A stretch of DNA of 64,000 nt from Streptomyces sp. NRRL F-5122 (GCF_001507435.1 NZ_LMWH01000015.1:141735-205734); one strand, 5' to 3'. Shown: positions 17,962-27,236, numbered from the stretch's first letter. Notes: a model not told the origin generated them from the sequence alone. A program made the numbers and translations.

Positions 17962-17995
17962 GAACCGATTCTCGTTCACGTGTGCGGTGGCCGTG

Positions 17996-18011
17996 TACTT
18001 CGAACGATGTA
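17996..18011. promoter_or_regulatory. Imperfect 16-bp palindrome, putative operator 1
   Basis: TACTTCGAACGATGTA: two 7-bp arms around AA with a single mismatch. It lies 35 bp upstream of the kinase start. It is a near copy of the perfect palindrome at 18100-18115. Confidence 0.6.
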
Positions 18012-18099
18012 GACGGCGGAGCCGCCTCGGTCGGCGGAGACGGCGGAGCATCGGTCGACGGGGGGCGGCAGAAGATTCCGTCGAGGTGGACGGCAGAAC

Positions 18100-18115
18100 T
18101 ACTTCGTTCGAAGTA
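18100..18115. promoter_or_regulatory. Perfect 16-bp palindrome, putative operator 2
   Basis: TACTTCGTTCGAAGTA: perfect 7-bp arms around TT, about 80 bp upstream of the membrane-protein gene. Counting flanking bases, 17 of 18 positions match the site at 17995-18012 in inverted orientation. It is a likely binding site for the adjacent response regulator. Confidence 0.65.
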
Positions 18116-18193
18116 CGCGGCTCCTCCCGAGGCCGCTGAGACTCGTCATCGAGGCGACCGTCTCACACCGTCACGATCACAACGGGACACCCG

Positions 18194-18793
18194 ATGACTC
18201 AGACCACCATGACTTCGACAACGCCGACCGCGGCCACGACGACGCCCTCCGGGCTCCGATCGCTCTATCTGATCCGGGTCGTCTTCTCCCTGATCTGGGT
18301 GGCACTCGTCCTCACGACCTCCGCCTCGCTCGTATCGACGGACAGGCCCTCGGTGATCGCGGCCGTGCTGCTCATCGTCTACCCCCTGTGGGACGCCGTC
18401 GCCACGCTCCTCGAGCGTCGCCTGGCCGGCGCCGGCTCCACGAACCGCGTCAGTACCGTCAACATGGGTCTCGGCGTCGCCGCCACCGCCGGAATGGTCA
18501 TCGCCGTCTTCTCCACCATCGGGACGGCCCTGCTCGTGTTCGGCCTCTGGGCCCTGCTCTCCGGAGCCATCCAGCTCGTCGTGGCGATTCGACGCCGGCG
18601 CACCGTCGGCGCCCAGTGGCCCATGGTCATCAGCGGTGGACAGTCCGTCCTCGCCGGTGCGACCGTCGCCGCCACGTCCGCCTCGGCGACGAGCAGTCTG
18701 TCCACGGTCGCCGGATACTCCGCCTTCGGTGCCTTCTGGTTCCTTGTCTCCGTCATCGCCCTGAGCGTCCGCACCCGACGCGAAAAGCGTTGA
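18194..18793 (+). CDS. Multi-pass membrane protein (HdeD/DUF308-like)
   Basis: 199 aa with a Thr-rich cytoplasmic start and about six hydrophobic segments (starting near residues 25, 55, 90, 112, 145 and 170), broken by RRRRTVGAQ. Layout and spacing resemble HdeD/DUF308 integral membrane proteins, which have no firm biochemical role. It is divergent from the two-component genes and has a perfect palindrome in its promoter, so it is a plausible target of that system. It is convergent with the FUSC gene. Confidence 0.75.
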   Translation: MTQTTMTSTTPTAATTTPSGLRSLYLIRVVFSLIWVALVLTTSASLVSTDRPSVIAAVLLIVYPLWDAVATLLERRLAGAGSTNRVSTVNMGLGVAATAGMVIAVFSTIGTALLVFGLWALLSGAIQLVVAIRRRRTVGAQWPMVISGGQSVLAGATVAATSASATSSLSTVAGYSAFGAFWFLVSVIALSVRTRREKR

Positions 18794-18919
18794 CCACCGC
18801 CGTCGGTCCATGACGAACAGTTGCACGGCGTTGGGCTCCTTCCACGGGCACTCGGCGACACATTGCCGCGATCCCGCCGCGGTCGTCCCCCGCTCCGGCG
18901 GAGGGCGGCCGCCCGGACG

Positions 18920-21154
18920 TCAGTCCGGCTTGTCCACCGGGACCTTGAGCGGACGCGCCAGACCTGCCACCGCCTCGTCCAGGCGCTGCAGGTGCCGCAG
19001 CACCCGGTCGGTGACGCGGTCGTAGCGCGGGGCGCCCAGGGTCCCCGGTTTCAGCATGGACGTGATGCTGGGGCCGGTCTCGATGCGTACGGTGCCGTGC
19101 TCGTCCTCGACGTGTGCGGCGATCGCCGCGATGTTGGCCACGATGCGTCGACCTGCGACGCGCAGCCGGGGATCCGCCGCGATCGAGGGGTGCTCGGGCA
19201 GCAGCTCGGCGGTCGCTGCCAGGGAGCGGGCGTGGTAGGCGCAGGTCTCCAGCATCGCGACGATGTAGCGGGCGGTGTCCCGGCGCGCCCGCAGAGGTGT
19301 GATCGGATGGGTCAGCGGCTGTGTCGAGGCACGCAGGTCCGCCAGTGCCTGGTCCAGGTCGCGTGCTTTGTCGAGGAGGTCGACCGCCGGGCCGCCGCTC
19401 AGCTGGTCGACCGCGGCGTCCGTGACGTCGCCGAGTCGTGTCAGGACGGTGGCGAGGAGTTCGTCCGTACGGCGGTCGGTGTGCACCGGCAGGACCAGCG
19501 CCGCCGCGACGATTCCGCAGGCCGCGCCCAGAGCCGTCTCCTCGATGCGCATGACGAGCACGGTGGTGCTGTACGTGTGCAGCAGGGTGTAGAGCAGTCC
19601 CAGCATCGCGGTGACGAAGAAGGACATCAGCGTGAACGAGAGCGGGGCCGTGTAGAACATCGCGAAGATGAACACGAGCACCAGCGCGAATGCCGTCCAT
19701 GTGTGATGCCCGACCAGCCCCGCGAGGACGATACCGGCCACCACGCCGAAGACGGTCCCCAGGAGCCGGCGGTACCCCTTGACGAGGATCTCGCCGGTGG
19801 ACGCGGTGTTGATGAACACGATCCAGCAGGTCAGCACCGCCCAGTACCAGCGCTGGCTGGAGATGAACTCACCGCCGACGATCGCGAGCGACGATCCGAC
19901 GGCGACCTGCACGGCCGCGCGCGTGGTGGGGCGCTTCAGGCCGGTGCGTTCCTCCTCCTGGGCCTCCTCGCTGCCGCTGATGGCGGCGTCCTCCGCGTGC
20001 AGTTCCTCCCGCGAGCGGGTGGTCGCGGGGGTGTCGTCCGTCTCGTCCTGAGGACCCTCGAGGGCCATCCGCAGTCCGAGCACCGCACGCGAGGCCTCGC
20101 CGATCCCACGGAAGACGTCCTGGACCGCAGTGGGCCCGGGCGGCAGGTTGTCCTCCTCCCGGTAGCCGAGGAGCCGGTTGCGCACCTGCGCCAGCCCGGT
20201 ACCTCGGGCCTCGGAGATCGGCTGCAGGAGCAGCAGGCGCAGTGCCTCGAGGTCGCGGCGCAGCGTGGCGGTCGTCCCGTCGTGCTCGGCGAGCGGGCCG
20301 CCCGAGGGCAGGGGCGCCCCGGGCAGGTGCAGGGTCAGCGTGTCGGCGCGCTCGGTACTGCGCGCGGTGAGCAGCAGAAGCCCCAGCCGTTCGGCGGTGA
20401 TCTCGGCGTCGGCGATACGTCGCTGCACCAGCCGGGCCACCGCTTCGTCGGAGGTCCCCTGCTCCAGCCACCCCTGGATCATCATCGCGGTCTCGTGCAG
20501 GGCCGCGGTCCTGGCGCGAGCCTCCTCCAGGGCCTTCTCCCGGTCGTCGGGGCCGGCGTCGAGCAATGCCACCTGGGCCGAGAGCAGTTGGGCGAAGCGG
20601 GCCCGGAAGGCACGGCGCAGCCGGTCCAGGATGCCCGCCGGTGTCTCCGGTACGAGTGCGAACCGCACCAAGGCGCTGCTGCCGAAGGCGAGGACGATCG
20701 TGCCGCACAGCCCCGGGAGTGCGGAGACCGTCGCACCCACGAACAGGGAGAGGAAGTAGACCTGGAAGCCGATCAGGCCCAGCGCCGTACCGCGATCGCC
20801 GAAGCGCCGTCCATAGACGGCACTGAAGATGAGGGCGACGAAGAAGATGTCGCCCGCCACCACGTGCGACCTCAGGAGCGCACCGAGCGAGACGGAGGCC
20901 AGCGCGACCGGCAGGCCCAGGGCGAGGGTGACGGCTTGCTCCGGCCGTTCCTTCTCGCGGATGGCGAAGGTCGCGACCATCGCCGCGATCGCGCCTGCCA
21001 CGAGATGGGACACGTCGGTAGCCAGCACCGCGAGGACGGCCAGCGTGAGCGCGATCGCGCACACTGTTCTGAGTCCGGCCGTCAGGCGCAGCAGACCTGG
21101 GTCCGATGCCGCGATGCGATCCCACAACTCCGCCCGCGCCGACCGACCTGACAC
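18920..21154 (-). CDS. FUSC-family inner-membrane protein (aromatic acid exporter-like)
   Basis: About 744 aa. Two blocks of membrane segments (about residues 20-165 and 370-520) flank long helical cytoplasmic regions, the plan of FUSC/YccS/AaeB-type exporters. Signature parts are the first TM block ending LVRFALVPETPAG and the second starting TTRAAVQVAVGSSLAI with YWAVLTCWIVF and TASTGEILVKGYRRLLGTVFGV. The start is GTG 21154 after GGAG with 5-nt spacing; GTG 21160 is possible. No periplasmic adaptor gene is present, as expected in a Gram-positive. Substrate unknown. Confidence 0.87.
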   Translation of the reverse strand: MSGRSARAELWDRIAASDPGLLRLTAGLRTVCAIALTLAVLAVLATDVSHLVAGAIAAMVATFAIREKERPEQAVTLALGLPVALASVSLGALLRSHVVAGDIFFVALIFSAVYGRRFGDRGTALGLIGFQVYFLSLFVGATVSALPGLCGTIVLAFGSSALVRFALVPETPAGILDRLRRAFRARFAQLLSAQVALLDAGPDDREKALEEARARTAALHETAMMIQGWLEQGTSDEAVARLVQRRIADAEITAERLGLLLLTARSTERADTLTLHLPGAPLPSGGPLAEHDGTTATLRRDLEALRLLLLQPISEARGTGLAQVRNRLLGYREEDNLPPGPTAVQDVFRGIGEASRAVLGLRMALEGPQDETDDTPATTRSREELHAEDAAISGSEEAQEEERTGLKRPTTRAAVQVAVGSSLAIVGGEFISSQRWYWAVLTCWIVFINTASTGEILVKGYRRLLGTVFGVVAGIVLAGLVGHHTWTAFALVLVFIFAMFYTAPLSFTLMSFFVTAMLGLLYTLLHTYSTTVLVMRIEETALGAACGIVAAALVLPVHTDRRTDELLATVLTRLGDVTDAAVDQLSGGPAVDLLDKARDLDQALADLRASTQPLTHPITPLRARRDTARYIVAMLETCAYHARSLAATAELLPEHPSIAADPRLRVAGRRIVANIAAIAAHVEDEHGTVRIETGPSITSMLKPGTLGAPRYDRVTDRVLRHLQRLDEAVAGLARPLKVPVDKPD

Positions 21155-21565
21155 CCTCACTCCGCTGTGCTCTCTCCCGCGTCCCGTCGTGATCTCCCGT
21201 CCAGCATCGCACGAGGTGGCGATCGGTCCGGCTTCGGACGTCCTTTGGGTTCGTGCAACGACGGCGGTTGCGGCTTCCCCGTTGCGTGGTCGAGCGTGGC
21301 GTGTCCACGGGTGGTCCGGGGCGCCCTGGCAGCCGACTTCCGCGAACCACCACCGGCTGGAGGATCCGGTCGGAGGGCCCGCCGCCTTTGCGTTGCTGCG
21401 CGGGGACAAAGCGATGCCTCGGCCCTGCGGTGTGGTGGACCCGGCTTGGTGTGTGCGCTTCCGTCACATCGTTTGAGCTGCACTTTTGATGCCTTGATCC
21501 GTTCAGAGGCAACTGAGAAGTGCCTGTGCCAGGCTCGGGCCCTGCACCCCGACAGGAGTTCTTGG
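21155..21565. other. Intergenic region between divergent membrane-protein genes
   Basis: About 410 bp. All reading frames here have Arg/Pro-rich composition and no ribosome site, so I see no gene. It should contain the promoters of the FUSC and DUF2231 genes. No palindrome stood out. Confidence 0.5.
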
Positions 21566-22078
21566 ATGTCTCTGATCAACGGTCTGCCCGCTCACGTCCT
21601 GCTCGTCCACGTGGTCGTCGTGCTGATCCCTCTCACCGCACTGGCCTTGGTGACGGCAGCGCTGTGGCCACGTGCCGCCCGGCGGCTGGGTTCGCTGCTG
21701 CCGCTGCTGTCCCTGGCCGCGTTGATCAGCGTGCCGCTGACCACGCAAGCAGGCGAGTGGCTGGAACGGCACGTCGACAACAATGCCCTGGTGCGCCGGC
21801 ACACGGAGTTGGGTGACGGGCTGCTGCCGTGGGCCTTGGGCGTGTTCGTGCTGGCCGTGGTGGTGTGGTGGACGGCCGGACGCGCTGTGGCGGAGCCTCG
21901 GCAGGGCGGCGCCGCAGGGTGGGCACCGCTGCCTGTGCGGATCGTCGTGGGGGTGCTTTCACTGGCCGTTGCGCTGGGGGCGGTTGTGGACGTCTACCGG
22001 ATCGGCGATTCCGGAGCGAAGGCCGCCTGGCATGACGCCTACTCGCAGGCGGCGACGGGGCCGAAGGGCGCTTCCTGA
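21566..22078 (+). CDS. DUF2231-type integral membrane protein
   Basis: 170 aa with four hydrophobic helices. MSLINGLPAHVLLVHVVVVLIPL at the start, with a conserved His and Pro in the first helix, and later RHTELGDGLLPW are typical of DUF2231 (YtcA-like) proteins, possibly haem- or quinone-associated. ATG at 21566 follows ACAGGAG. No functional partner is adjacent. A second small membrane protein gene lies 246 bp downstream. Confidence 0.75.
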   Translation: MSLINGLPAHVLLVHVVVVLIPLTALALVTAALWPRAARRLGSLLPLLSLAALISVPLTTQAGEWLERHVDNNALVRRHTELGDGLLPWALGVFVLAVVVWWTAGRAVAEPRQGGAAGWAPLPVRIVVGVLSLAVALGAVVDVYRIGDSGAKAAWHDAYSQAATGPKGAS

Positions 22079-22324
22079 GTCGGGCCCTGACCGGGTTCCC
22101 GTTGTGGCCGCGGAGCCGGGACACCGCGGTCCGCAGGTGTACACGCCTACGGCGGTACCTCTTCCTTATGACCGTCTGCACCGTCGGAAGCGACGTTGAG
22201 CAGCCGTCCGTCGAGGCTGGAGGCGCCGACAGACGGGGCGGGCCGCCTGTTCCGGGCCCCGTCCGGGCAGACGGGATCGCGGCGCGGCAGGCATGCGATC
22301 CTGGGAGGGAGAAGGTCTTCCCTC

Positions 22325-22735
22325 ATGTCACACCACGCCGCGACCGTGCCGGGATCCACTTGGGTGGCCAGGTGGGCGGGAGTTCTGCTGTGCCTCGCGG
22401 TTGCCGCCATACATGTGGTCGACCAAGGCGGCATCACGGCGACCAGGGACCCCCACTACATCGGCGTCGCCTATCACGTCCTGGAGATCGCGGCCGTGGT
22501 TGCCGCCGTGCTGCTCATCATCGGCCTCGTCAGACCGGGATGGCTGCTGGCCGTCATGGTCGCCGTCGGTCCGCTGCTGGGCTACGTCCTCTCCAGAGGC
22601 CCGGGACTGCCCGACTACAGCGATGACGTCGGCAACTGGACGGAGCCGCTCGGGCTGGTCAGCCTCGCCGTTGAAGGAGCCCTGCTCCTGTTGTCGATTC
22701 CGCTCTTCATGCGGAGCCTGCGCCGCAGAACCTGA
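22325..22735 (+). CDS. Small four-helix membrane protein
   Basis: 136 aa with four predicted membrane segments (about residues 15-32, 48-70, 76-92, 110-130). A conserved-looking periplasmic segment SRGPGLPDYSDDVGNWTEP lies between helices 3 and 4; such segments occur in uncharacterised actinobacterial membrane proteins. ATG at 22325 is preceded by GGGAGGGAGAAGG. I do not recognise a family with a known role. A strong terminator hairpin follows at 22821. Confidence 0.65.
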   Translation: MSHHAATVPGSTWVARWAGVLLCLAVAAIHVVDQGGITATRDPHYIGVAYHVLEIAAVVAAVLLIIGLVRPGWLLAVMVAVGPLLGYVLSRGPGLPDYSDDVGNWTEPLGLVSLAVEGALLLLSIPLFMRSLRRRT

Positions 22736-22820
22736 CGCTGGGCCGCTCGTACATCGGACACCCCTTGCGAATGCCTGCTTCAGGTCCTCCTTCGTCGTAC
22801 GTGTCCCCTTACCCGTCGTG

Positions 22821-22856
22821 CCGTCTCTCCGGTGGCCGGGACCACCGGAGAGACGG
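22821..22856. terminator. Strong bidirectional terminator hairpin
   Basis: CCGTCTCTCCGGTGG at 22821-22835 pairs perfectly with CCACCGGAGAGACGG at 22842-22856 around a 6-nt loop. It lies between two convergent genes (ending 22735 and 22973), so it can stop transcription both ways. Confidence 0.85.
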
Positions 22857-22972
22857 GTCGCGAGGATCGGACGGAATCGCTCGCTTTCACGCCGGTGCAT
22901 CACCGGCACATGCTGCAGCGACCCGTGCGATGCGGTCGCCGTTCGGCGGACTGCCTCCGGAACGGAAGCCGG

Positions 22973-23497
22973 TCAGCAGCCTCCGCAGTTGTAGTACAGG
23001 ACGTCCCAGTGGTTGCCCTCGTCGGCGTAGATGTTGCCGGAGCCGGACTGGTACTGGGGTGCCCCGTCGCCGCGCAGGCCGATGTAGGCGAAGTTGCCCT
23101 TGATGTAGTTGGTGACACAGGTGTTCTTGCCGTAGTCGAGCTTGTAGCCGTTCCAGTGCGAGTAGGTGCCGCTGGCGTGACCGGTCTCGGTGCCGCCGGT
23201 GATGTTGAGTGCGCATCCGGAGGCACGCTTGAGGGTCTGGGCACCCTGAGCGGTGGCGAGGTTGAGCTGGGTGAAGGAGGTACAGGTCGCGTTGTTGCGG
23301 TCGGAGCAGTTGCCGGAGGACGACCAGGTGATGCCGACCTCGCGGAACATCGAGGTGGCGGTGGCGTGGGAGATCTTGGTGACGGCGGCGGCCTGGGCGC
23401 TGTCCTGGGCGGCGAGTGCGTCCCCGGCGCCGCCGAGGACGGCGAGCCCGGGGGCGACGGCGAGCGCGAGGGCCGTGAGGGCGGAGCGGAACTTCAT
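22973..23497 (-). CDS. Secreted M15-fold (DD-peptidase-like) protein
   Basis: 174 aa with a Sec signal peptide (MKFRSALTALALAVAPG ... ALA-AQ, cleavage near residue 30). The mature part has the zinc-site pattern of peptidase family M15: His114 and Asp121 in SHWNGYKLD and His163 in ADEGNHWD, with Glu160. Six Cys (64, 72, 95, 127, 171, 174) suggest three disulphides. The small size matches short Streptomyces secreted proteins of this fold. It may cleave peptidoglycan peptides or serve as a secreted effector. GGAAGG precedes the ATG. Confidence 0.7.
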   Translation of the reverse strand: MKFRSALTALALAVAPGLAVLGGAGDALAAQDSAQAAAVTKISHATATSMFREVGITWSSSGNCSDRNNATCTSFTQLNLATAQGAQTLKRASGCALNITGGTETGHASGTYSHWNGYKLDYGKNTCVTNYIKGNFAYIGLRGDGAPQYQSGSGNIYADEGNHWDVLYYNCGGC

Positions 23498-23747
23498 ATG
23501 AGGACCTTCCTGCGAGTGGGCCGTGTCTCCTGTGGGGCGGCTGTGCAGGTGGTGCACGCAGATGGTGCCCGAGTTCTACGCGCGTCCGCCAGAGGGCAGA
23601 ATCAGGCAAGACTTCGGGCGAATCGGTCTACTACGGGCCCGTCGGTGCGCGATTTCATGGCAGTGATCGCTTCTGGGACTCCGGGAGGGATCGTTCAGGG
23701 GCCCGCTTCGTGGGCCGTAACCATGCGCGCACGCACGGGAGTTGTTC

Positions 23748-24830
23748 ATGCCGCTCGATCACTACGTCACGTTCGGCCGGTCGGGGCTGCGGGTCAGTCC
23801 GTTCGCCCTCGGTGCGATGACCTTCGGGGAGGACCCCGGCGGCGCCGGGTGCAGCGTCGAGGAGTCGGAGAAGATCCTCGCCACGTACCTGGACCTCGGC
23901 GGGAACTTCGTCGACACCGCCAACCTGTACACCAACGGCCACTCCGAGAAGATCCTCGGTGACTTCTTCGCCGCGCGCCCCGGGCGCCGTGAGCATGTGG
24001 TGCTGGCGTCGAAGTTCTTCGCGAATCTCTTCCCCGGAGATCCCAACGGGGGCGGCGCGGGCCGTTCGTCGATCATCGCGCAGCTCGACGAGACCCTGTG
24101 CCGGCTGCGGACGGACTACCTCGACCTGTACTGGTTGCACCAGTGGGACCGGCACACCCCGATCGAGGAGACCATGCGGGCCCTCGACGATCTGGTGCGG
24201 GCGGGCAAGATCCGTTACGTCGGCTTCTCCAATACGCCTGCGTGGGTGACGGCTCAGGCCCACACCACCGCGCTGCTGAAGGGCTGGACCCCCCTGGTCG
24301 CCCTGCAGGTCGAGTATTCGCTGCTCGCCCGCACCGTCGAGGGCGAGCTGGAACCGTTCGCGTTCGACCAGGGGATGGCGCTGGTGCCGTGGAGCCCGCT
24401 GAAGAACGGGTTCCTGTCCGGCAAGTACCGGCGCGGCGCGGAGGTCACCGATTCCGCGCGCACTCCCTTCGTCGGCGGTCCCGCAGAGGAGGAGTTCGTG
24501 GTCATCGACGCCGTCGCGGAGGTCGCCGACGCCCTCGGAACCACGTCGGCGGCCGTGTCACTGGCCTGGCTTCGCGCCCGTCGGGGCACCGTCGTGCCGA
24601 TCGTCGGCGCCAGGCGTCTTGAGCACCTCGAGGGCAATCTCGCCGGCCTGGAGGTGGTGCTCGCCCCCGAGCATCTCCGACGGCTGGACGAGGTGTCGGC
24701 GCCCGCACTGGACTACCCCGCCCCCATGCACGGCGCCCTGCGGTCGATGCTGCAGTTCGCGGGCGCCACGGTGGATGGCGAGACGTCCGCGGTGTATCCG
24801 CCGCTGGTGCAGAGCGACGTGCGGTACTGA
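23748..24830 (+). CDS. Aldo/keto reductase
   Basis: 360 aa NADPH-dependent TIM-barrel reductase. The catalytic tetrad regions are visible: DTANLYTNGHSEKIL (Asp, Tyr), VLASKFF (Lys) and YWLHQWDRHTPIEETM (His). GFSNTPAWV and VPWSPLKNGFLSGKY are cofactor-binding blocks. ATG at 23748 follows GGGAG. It is not obviously in an operon; the next gene is convergent across a terminator hairpin. It belongs to a different subgroup from the reductase at 9877-10920. Substrate unknown. Confidence 0.88.
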   Translation: MPLDHYVTFGRSGLRVSPFALGAMTFGEDPGGAGCSVEESEKILATYLDLGGNFVDTANLYTNGHSEKILGDFFAARPGRREHVVLASKFFANLFPGDPNGGGAGRSSIIAQLDETLCRLRTDYLDLYWLHQWDRHTPIEETMRALDDLVRAGKIRYVGFSNTPAWVTAQAHTTALLKGWTPLVALQVEYSLLARTVEGELEPFAFDQGMALVPWSPLKNGFLSGKYRRGAEVTDSARTPFVGGPAEEEFVVIDAVAEVADALGTTSAAVSLAWLRARRGTVVPIVGARRLEHLEGNLAGLEVVLAPEHLRRLDEVSAPALDYPAPMHGALRSMLQFAGATVDGETSAVYPPLVQSDVRY

Positions 24831-24884
24831 ACGGTCGCCGGGTCCGCGCCGACGCGACCGGTGGTGCGGGCACGCGTACGGCGA

Positions 24885-24920
24885 CGGCGGGCGGGTCCCC
24901 GAGGGCCGGGGCGCCCGCCG
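24885..24920. terminator. Terminator hairpin between convergent genes
   Basis: CGGCGGGCG (24885-24893) pairs with CGCCCGCCG (24912-24920), with further pairing inside the loop (GGTCCCC with GGGGC). It lies between the aldo/keto reductase and glpD, both of which end nearby. Confidence 0.65.
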
Positions 24921-24965
24921 GCTGTCACGAGGGCGTCGCTCGTTCGAGGAGGGCGTGCGGGCGGG

Positions 24966-26567
24966 TCAGCGGACACCGTCCATCGCCTCGCCGAGCAGCG
25001 CGTGAGCCGTTGCCAGCGCGACGGCACGGTCGGCGGGGATCAGCCCGATGCGGGTACGCCTGTCCAGCAGGTCGGCGGCGTCGAGCGCCCCCTCGTGGCG
25101 CACGGCCCACAACAGTTCGGCGCGGGTGGTCGGGTGGCACGGGAGGACGGAGCCGGCGAGGTCCGGTTCGCCCGTGGCCAGGGCATGGACGGCCTCCGCC
25201 TCGGTGCCGTAACGGCTGATCAGGCGTTGCGGCGCGCGCAGGGCGGCCAGCACCCGCGGCGCTGCCGCGCCGACCAGCGGCACCGTCGCGGTGGGGGAGG
25301 GGCCCGCGGAAAGCCGGTGGGCGGCGACCGCGGCGTCGACCGCATCCTCGGCCATGCGCCGGTAGGTGGTCAGCTTGCCGCCGACCACGGTGATCACGCC
25401 CTCCGGCGAGGTGAGGACGGCGTGTTTGCGGGAGATGTCGGCGGTGCCGGTCGCCGTGCCGGAGCCTGTGGTCGTCGTGGTGTCCAGCAGAGGGCGCAGT
25501 CCGGCGAAGGCACCCACCACGTCGTCGCGGTGGACCGGCACGTCCAGGGCGGAGCCGAGGACGTCGAGCAGGAAGCCGATATCGGTTTCCGGGACCTCGG
25601 GGACGTCCGGGATGTCGCCGTCGACGGGCTCGTCGGTGAGTCCCACGTAGACCCGGCCGTCCCCCTGCGGCAGGACGAGGACGAAGCGGTTGGTCTCGCC
25701 CGGGATCGGGATGTGCAGGCCGGCCGGCAGGGAGCCGAAGCGGTCCGCGCGCAGCACGAGGTGGGTGCCGCGCGAGGGCCGTATGCGCACGCCGTCCACG
25801 AGGCCGCCTGCCCAGACGCCGGTGGCGTTGATCACCGCCCGGGCCCGGATCTCGCCCTCCTCACCGGTGAGTTCGTCGCGAACGCGGGCGCCGGAGCGGG
25901 TGAGTTCGAGCGCGCGCATCCGGGTCAGGATGCGGGCGCCGTGCGCCGCCGCCGTGCGGGCGATCGCGGTGACCAGCCGGGCGTCGTCGGTCACGCGTCC
26001 GTCCCAGGACAGCAGGCCGCCGCGGAGTCCGGCGCCGCGCAGTGACGGGGCGAGATGGCGGGTTTCGGCCGCGGAGAGCCGGCGCGGCGCGGGTAGTGTC
26101 GTCCGGGCCGTGCGCGCCGCGAGGCGCAGTGTGTCCCCGGCGCGGAACCCGGCCCACGCCAGGGCGGCCTGCGGTCGGGAGACCAGGGGGGTGAGGGGCA
26201 GTACGAACGGCTGGGCGCGTACCAGATGGGGCGCGGTGCGCTCCATCAGGACCCCCCGCTCGCGTGCGCTTTCGTGGGCGACGTCGAACTGGGCGGAGGC
26301 GAGGTAGCGCAGTCCCCCGTGGATGAGCTTGGAACTCCAGCGGGAGGTTCCGAAGGCGAGGTCGTGGGTGTCCACCGCGGCGACCGTCAGTCCCCGGGCG
26401 GCGGCGTCCAGTGCCGCTCCGGCGCCGGTCGCGCCGAGTCCCACAACCAGGACGTCCACGGCCGAACCGTCGGTGGACAGGGCCAGTTCGCGTCGGCGGC
26501 GGGCGGCGTTGAGGGATGTGCCCGGAGGCGGGGCCGCGGGCATGGACGGAGTGCTGCTGGTGCTCAT
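24966..26567 (-). CDS. glpD: Glycerol-3-phosphate dehydrogenase, FAD-dependent
   Basis: 533 aa peripheral membrane flavoprotein that oxidises sn-glycerol-3-phosphate to dihydroxyacetone phosphate and reduces the quinone pool. FAD motif VVGLGATGAGAALDAAARG near residues 40-58, GTSRWSSKLIHGGLRYL, the substrate-loop VINATGVWAGG, RPSRGTHLVL and VVGGKLTTYRRMAEDAVD are classical GlpD blocks. ATG at 26567 overlaps the tetR stop (ATGA), so the gene is coupled to its regulator. The divergent genes encode an alkyl-DHAP-synthase-like oxidase and a lipid kinase, suggesting it feeds DHAP into lipid synthesis. Confidence 0.93.
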   Translation of the reverse strand: MSTSSTPSMPAAPPPGTSLNAARRRRELALSTDGSAVDVLVVGLGATGAGAALDAAARGLTVAAVDTHDLAFGTSRWSSKLIHGGLRYLASAQFDVAHESARERGVLMERTAPHLVRAQPFVLPLTPLVSRPQAALAWAGFRAGDTLRLAARTARTTLPAPRRLSAAETRHLAPSLRGAGLRGGLLSWDGRVTDDARLVTAIARTAAAHGARILTRMRALELTRSGARVRDELTGEEGEIRARAVINATGVWAGGLVDGVRIRPSRGTHLVLRADRFGSLPAGLHIPIPGETNRFVLVLPQGDGRVYVGLTDEPVDGDIPDVPEVPETDIGFLLDVLGSALDVPVHRDDVVGAFAGLRPLLDTTTTTGSGTATGTADISRKHAVLTSPEGVITVVGGKLTTYRRMAEDAVDAAVAAHRLSAGPSPTATVPLVGAAAPRVLAALRAPQRLISRYGTEAEAVHALATGEPDLAGSVLPCHPTTRAELLWAVRHEGALDAADLLDRRTRIGLIPADRAVALATAHALLGEAMDGVR

Positions 26568-27163
26568 GGCGTCAGGGTCCTCTCGAGGATGGTCCGCAGT
26601 TCTCCGTAGAAGGCCTCGGGGCTCAGCTCGTCGTCGCCCTCGTCGGTCATGGTGCGCAGGGACAGCGTGAAGGACTGGGCGACCAGGAGCAGCGCCCTGG
26701 CCTGGCGTTGGGGGTGTCCGGGGCGTACCGAGCCGTCGGTGTGGCCCTTTTCGACGGAGTCGGCGAGAAGTTCGAGGAGGGCTTCCTGGCTCGCCCCGCG
26801 CCGGTCGAGCACATAGGGGAGCAGCAGTTCGGGGTCGACGTCGACGATCTTGCGAAAGAGCGGATGGCGGCGAAAGGCGTCGACCCCCCGGACGAGCCCT
26901 TCCACGATCAGGGTGCGTGCGCTCGTTCCCGGTTCGGGCTCGGGCATCGCGCGGGTGGCCGCCTCGATCCACTCCCGGGTCATCAAGTCCCCGACCAGGG
27001 TCCGCACATCGGGCCAGCGGCGGTACAGGGTCATCCGGGAGACACCCGCGCGGCGGGCCACGTCCGTGAGGGTGGTACGCCGGACGCCGACGGCCAGGAC
27101 GCAGTCGCGTACCGCGTCGAGTACCGGATCGCTGTCCGAGGCGTTGTGACGAATAGGCGTCAT
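26564..27163 (-). CDS. TetR family transcriptional regulator
   Basis: 199 aa. HTH at about residues 30-52 (TLTDVARRAGVSRMTLYRRWPD), then a ligand-binding helical domain. It overlaps glpD by 4 bases and sits 73 bp from the divergent oxidase gene, so it likely controls both directions. An imperfect palindrome, GTCAC-AGT-GTAAC, lies immediately upstream of its start and is a candidate operator. The ligand could be a lipid or glycerol metabolite, by inference. Confidence 0.92.
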   Translation of the reverse strand: MTPIRHNASDSDPVLDAVRDCVLAVGVRRTTLTDVARRAGVSRMTLYRRWPDVRTLVGDLMTREWIEAATRAMPEPEPGTSARTLIVEGLVRGVDAFRRHPLFRKIVDVDPELLLPYVLDRRGASQEALLELLADSVEKGHTDGSVRPGHPQRQARALLLVAQSFTLSLRTMTDEGDDELSPEAFYGELRTILERTLTP

Positions 27164-27165
27164 GT

Positions 27166-27178
27166 GTCACAGTGTAAC
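27166..27178. promoter_or_regulatory. Candidate TetR operator
   Basis: GTCAC-AGT-GTAAC, a 13-bp imperfect palindrome (one mismatch), two bases upstream of the tetR start codon in the tetR/oxidase divergent region. Short, so only moderately convincing. Confidence 0.4.
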
Positions 27179-27236
27179 GCGCCCTGTGGCCGTGCAGGGC
27201 GGCACTTCGTCGAGACGACCGGTGAGGACAAGCACC

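Noticed and set aside
18821..21151. 776-codon plus-strand frame over the FUSC gene
   Set aside because: His/Gln/Arg-rich noise typical of an antisense frame; the minus strand has clear membrane blocks and FUSC motifs.
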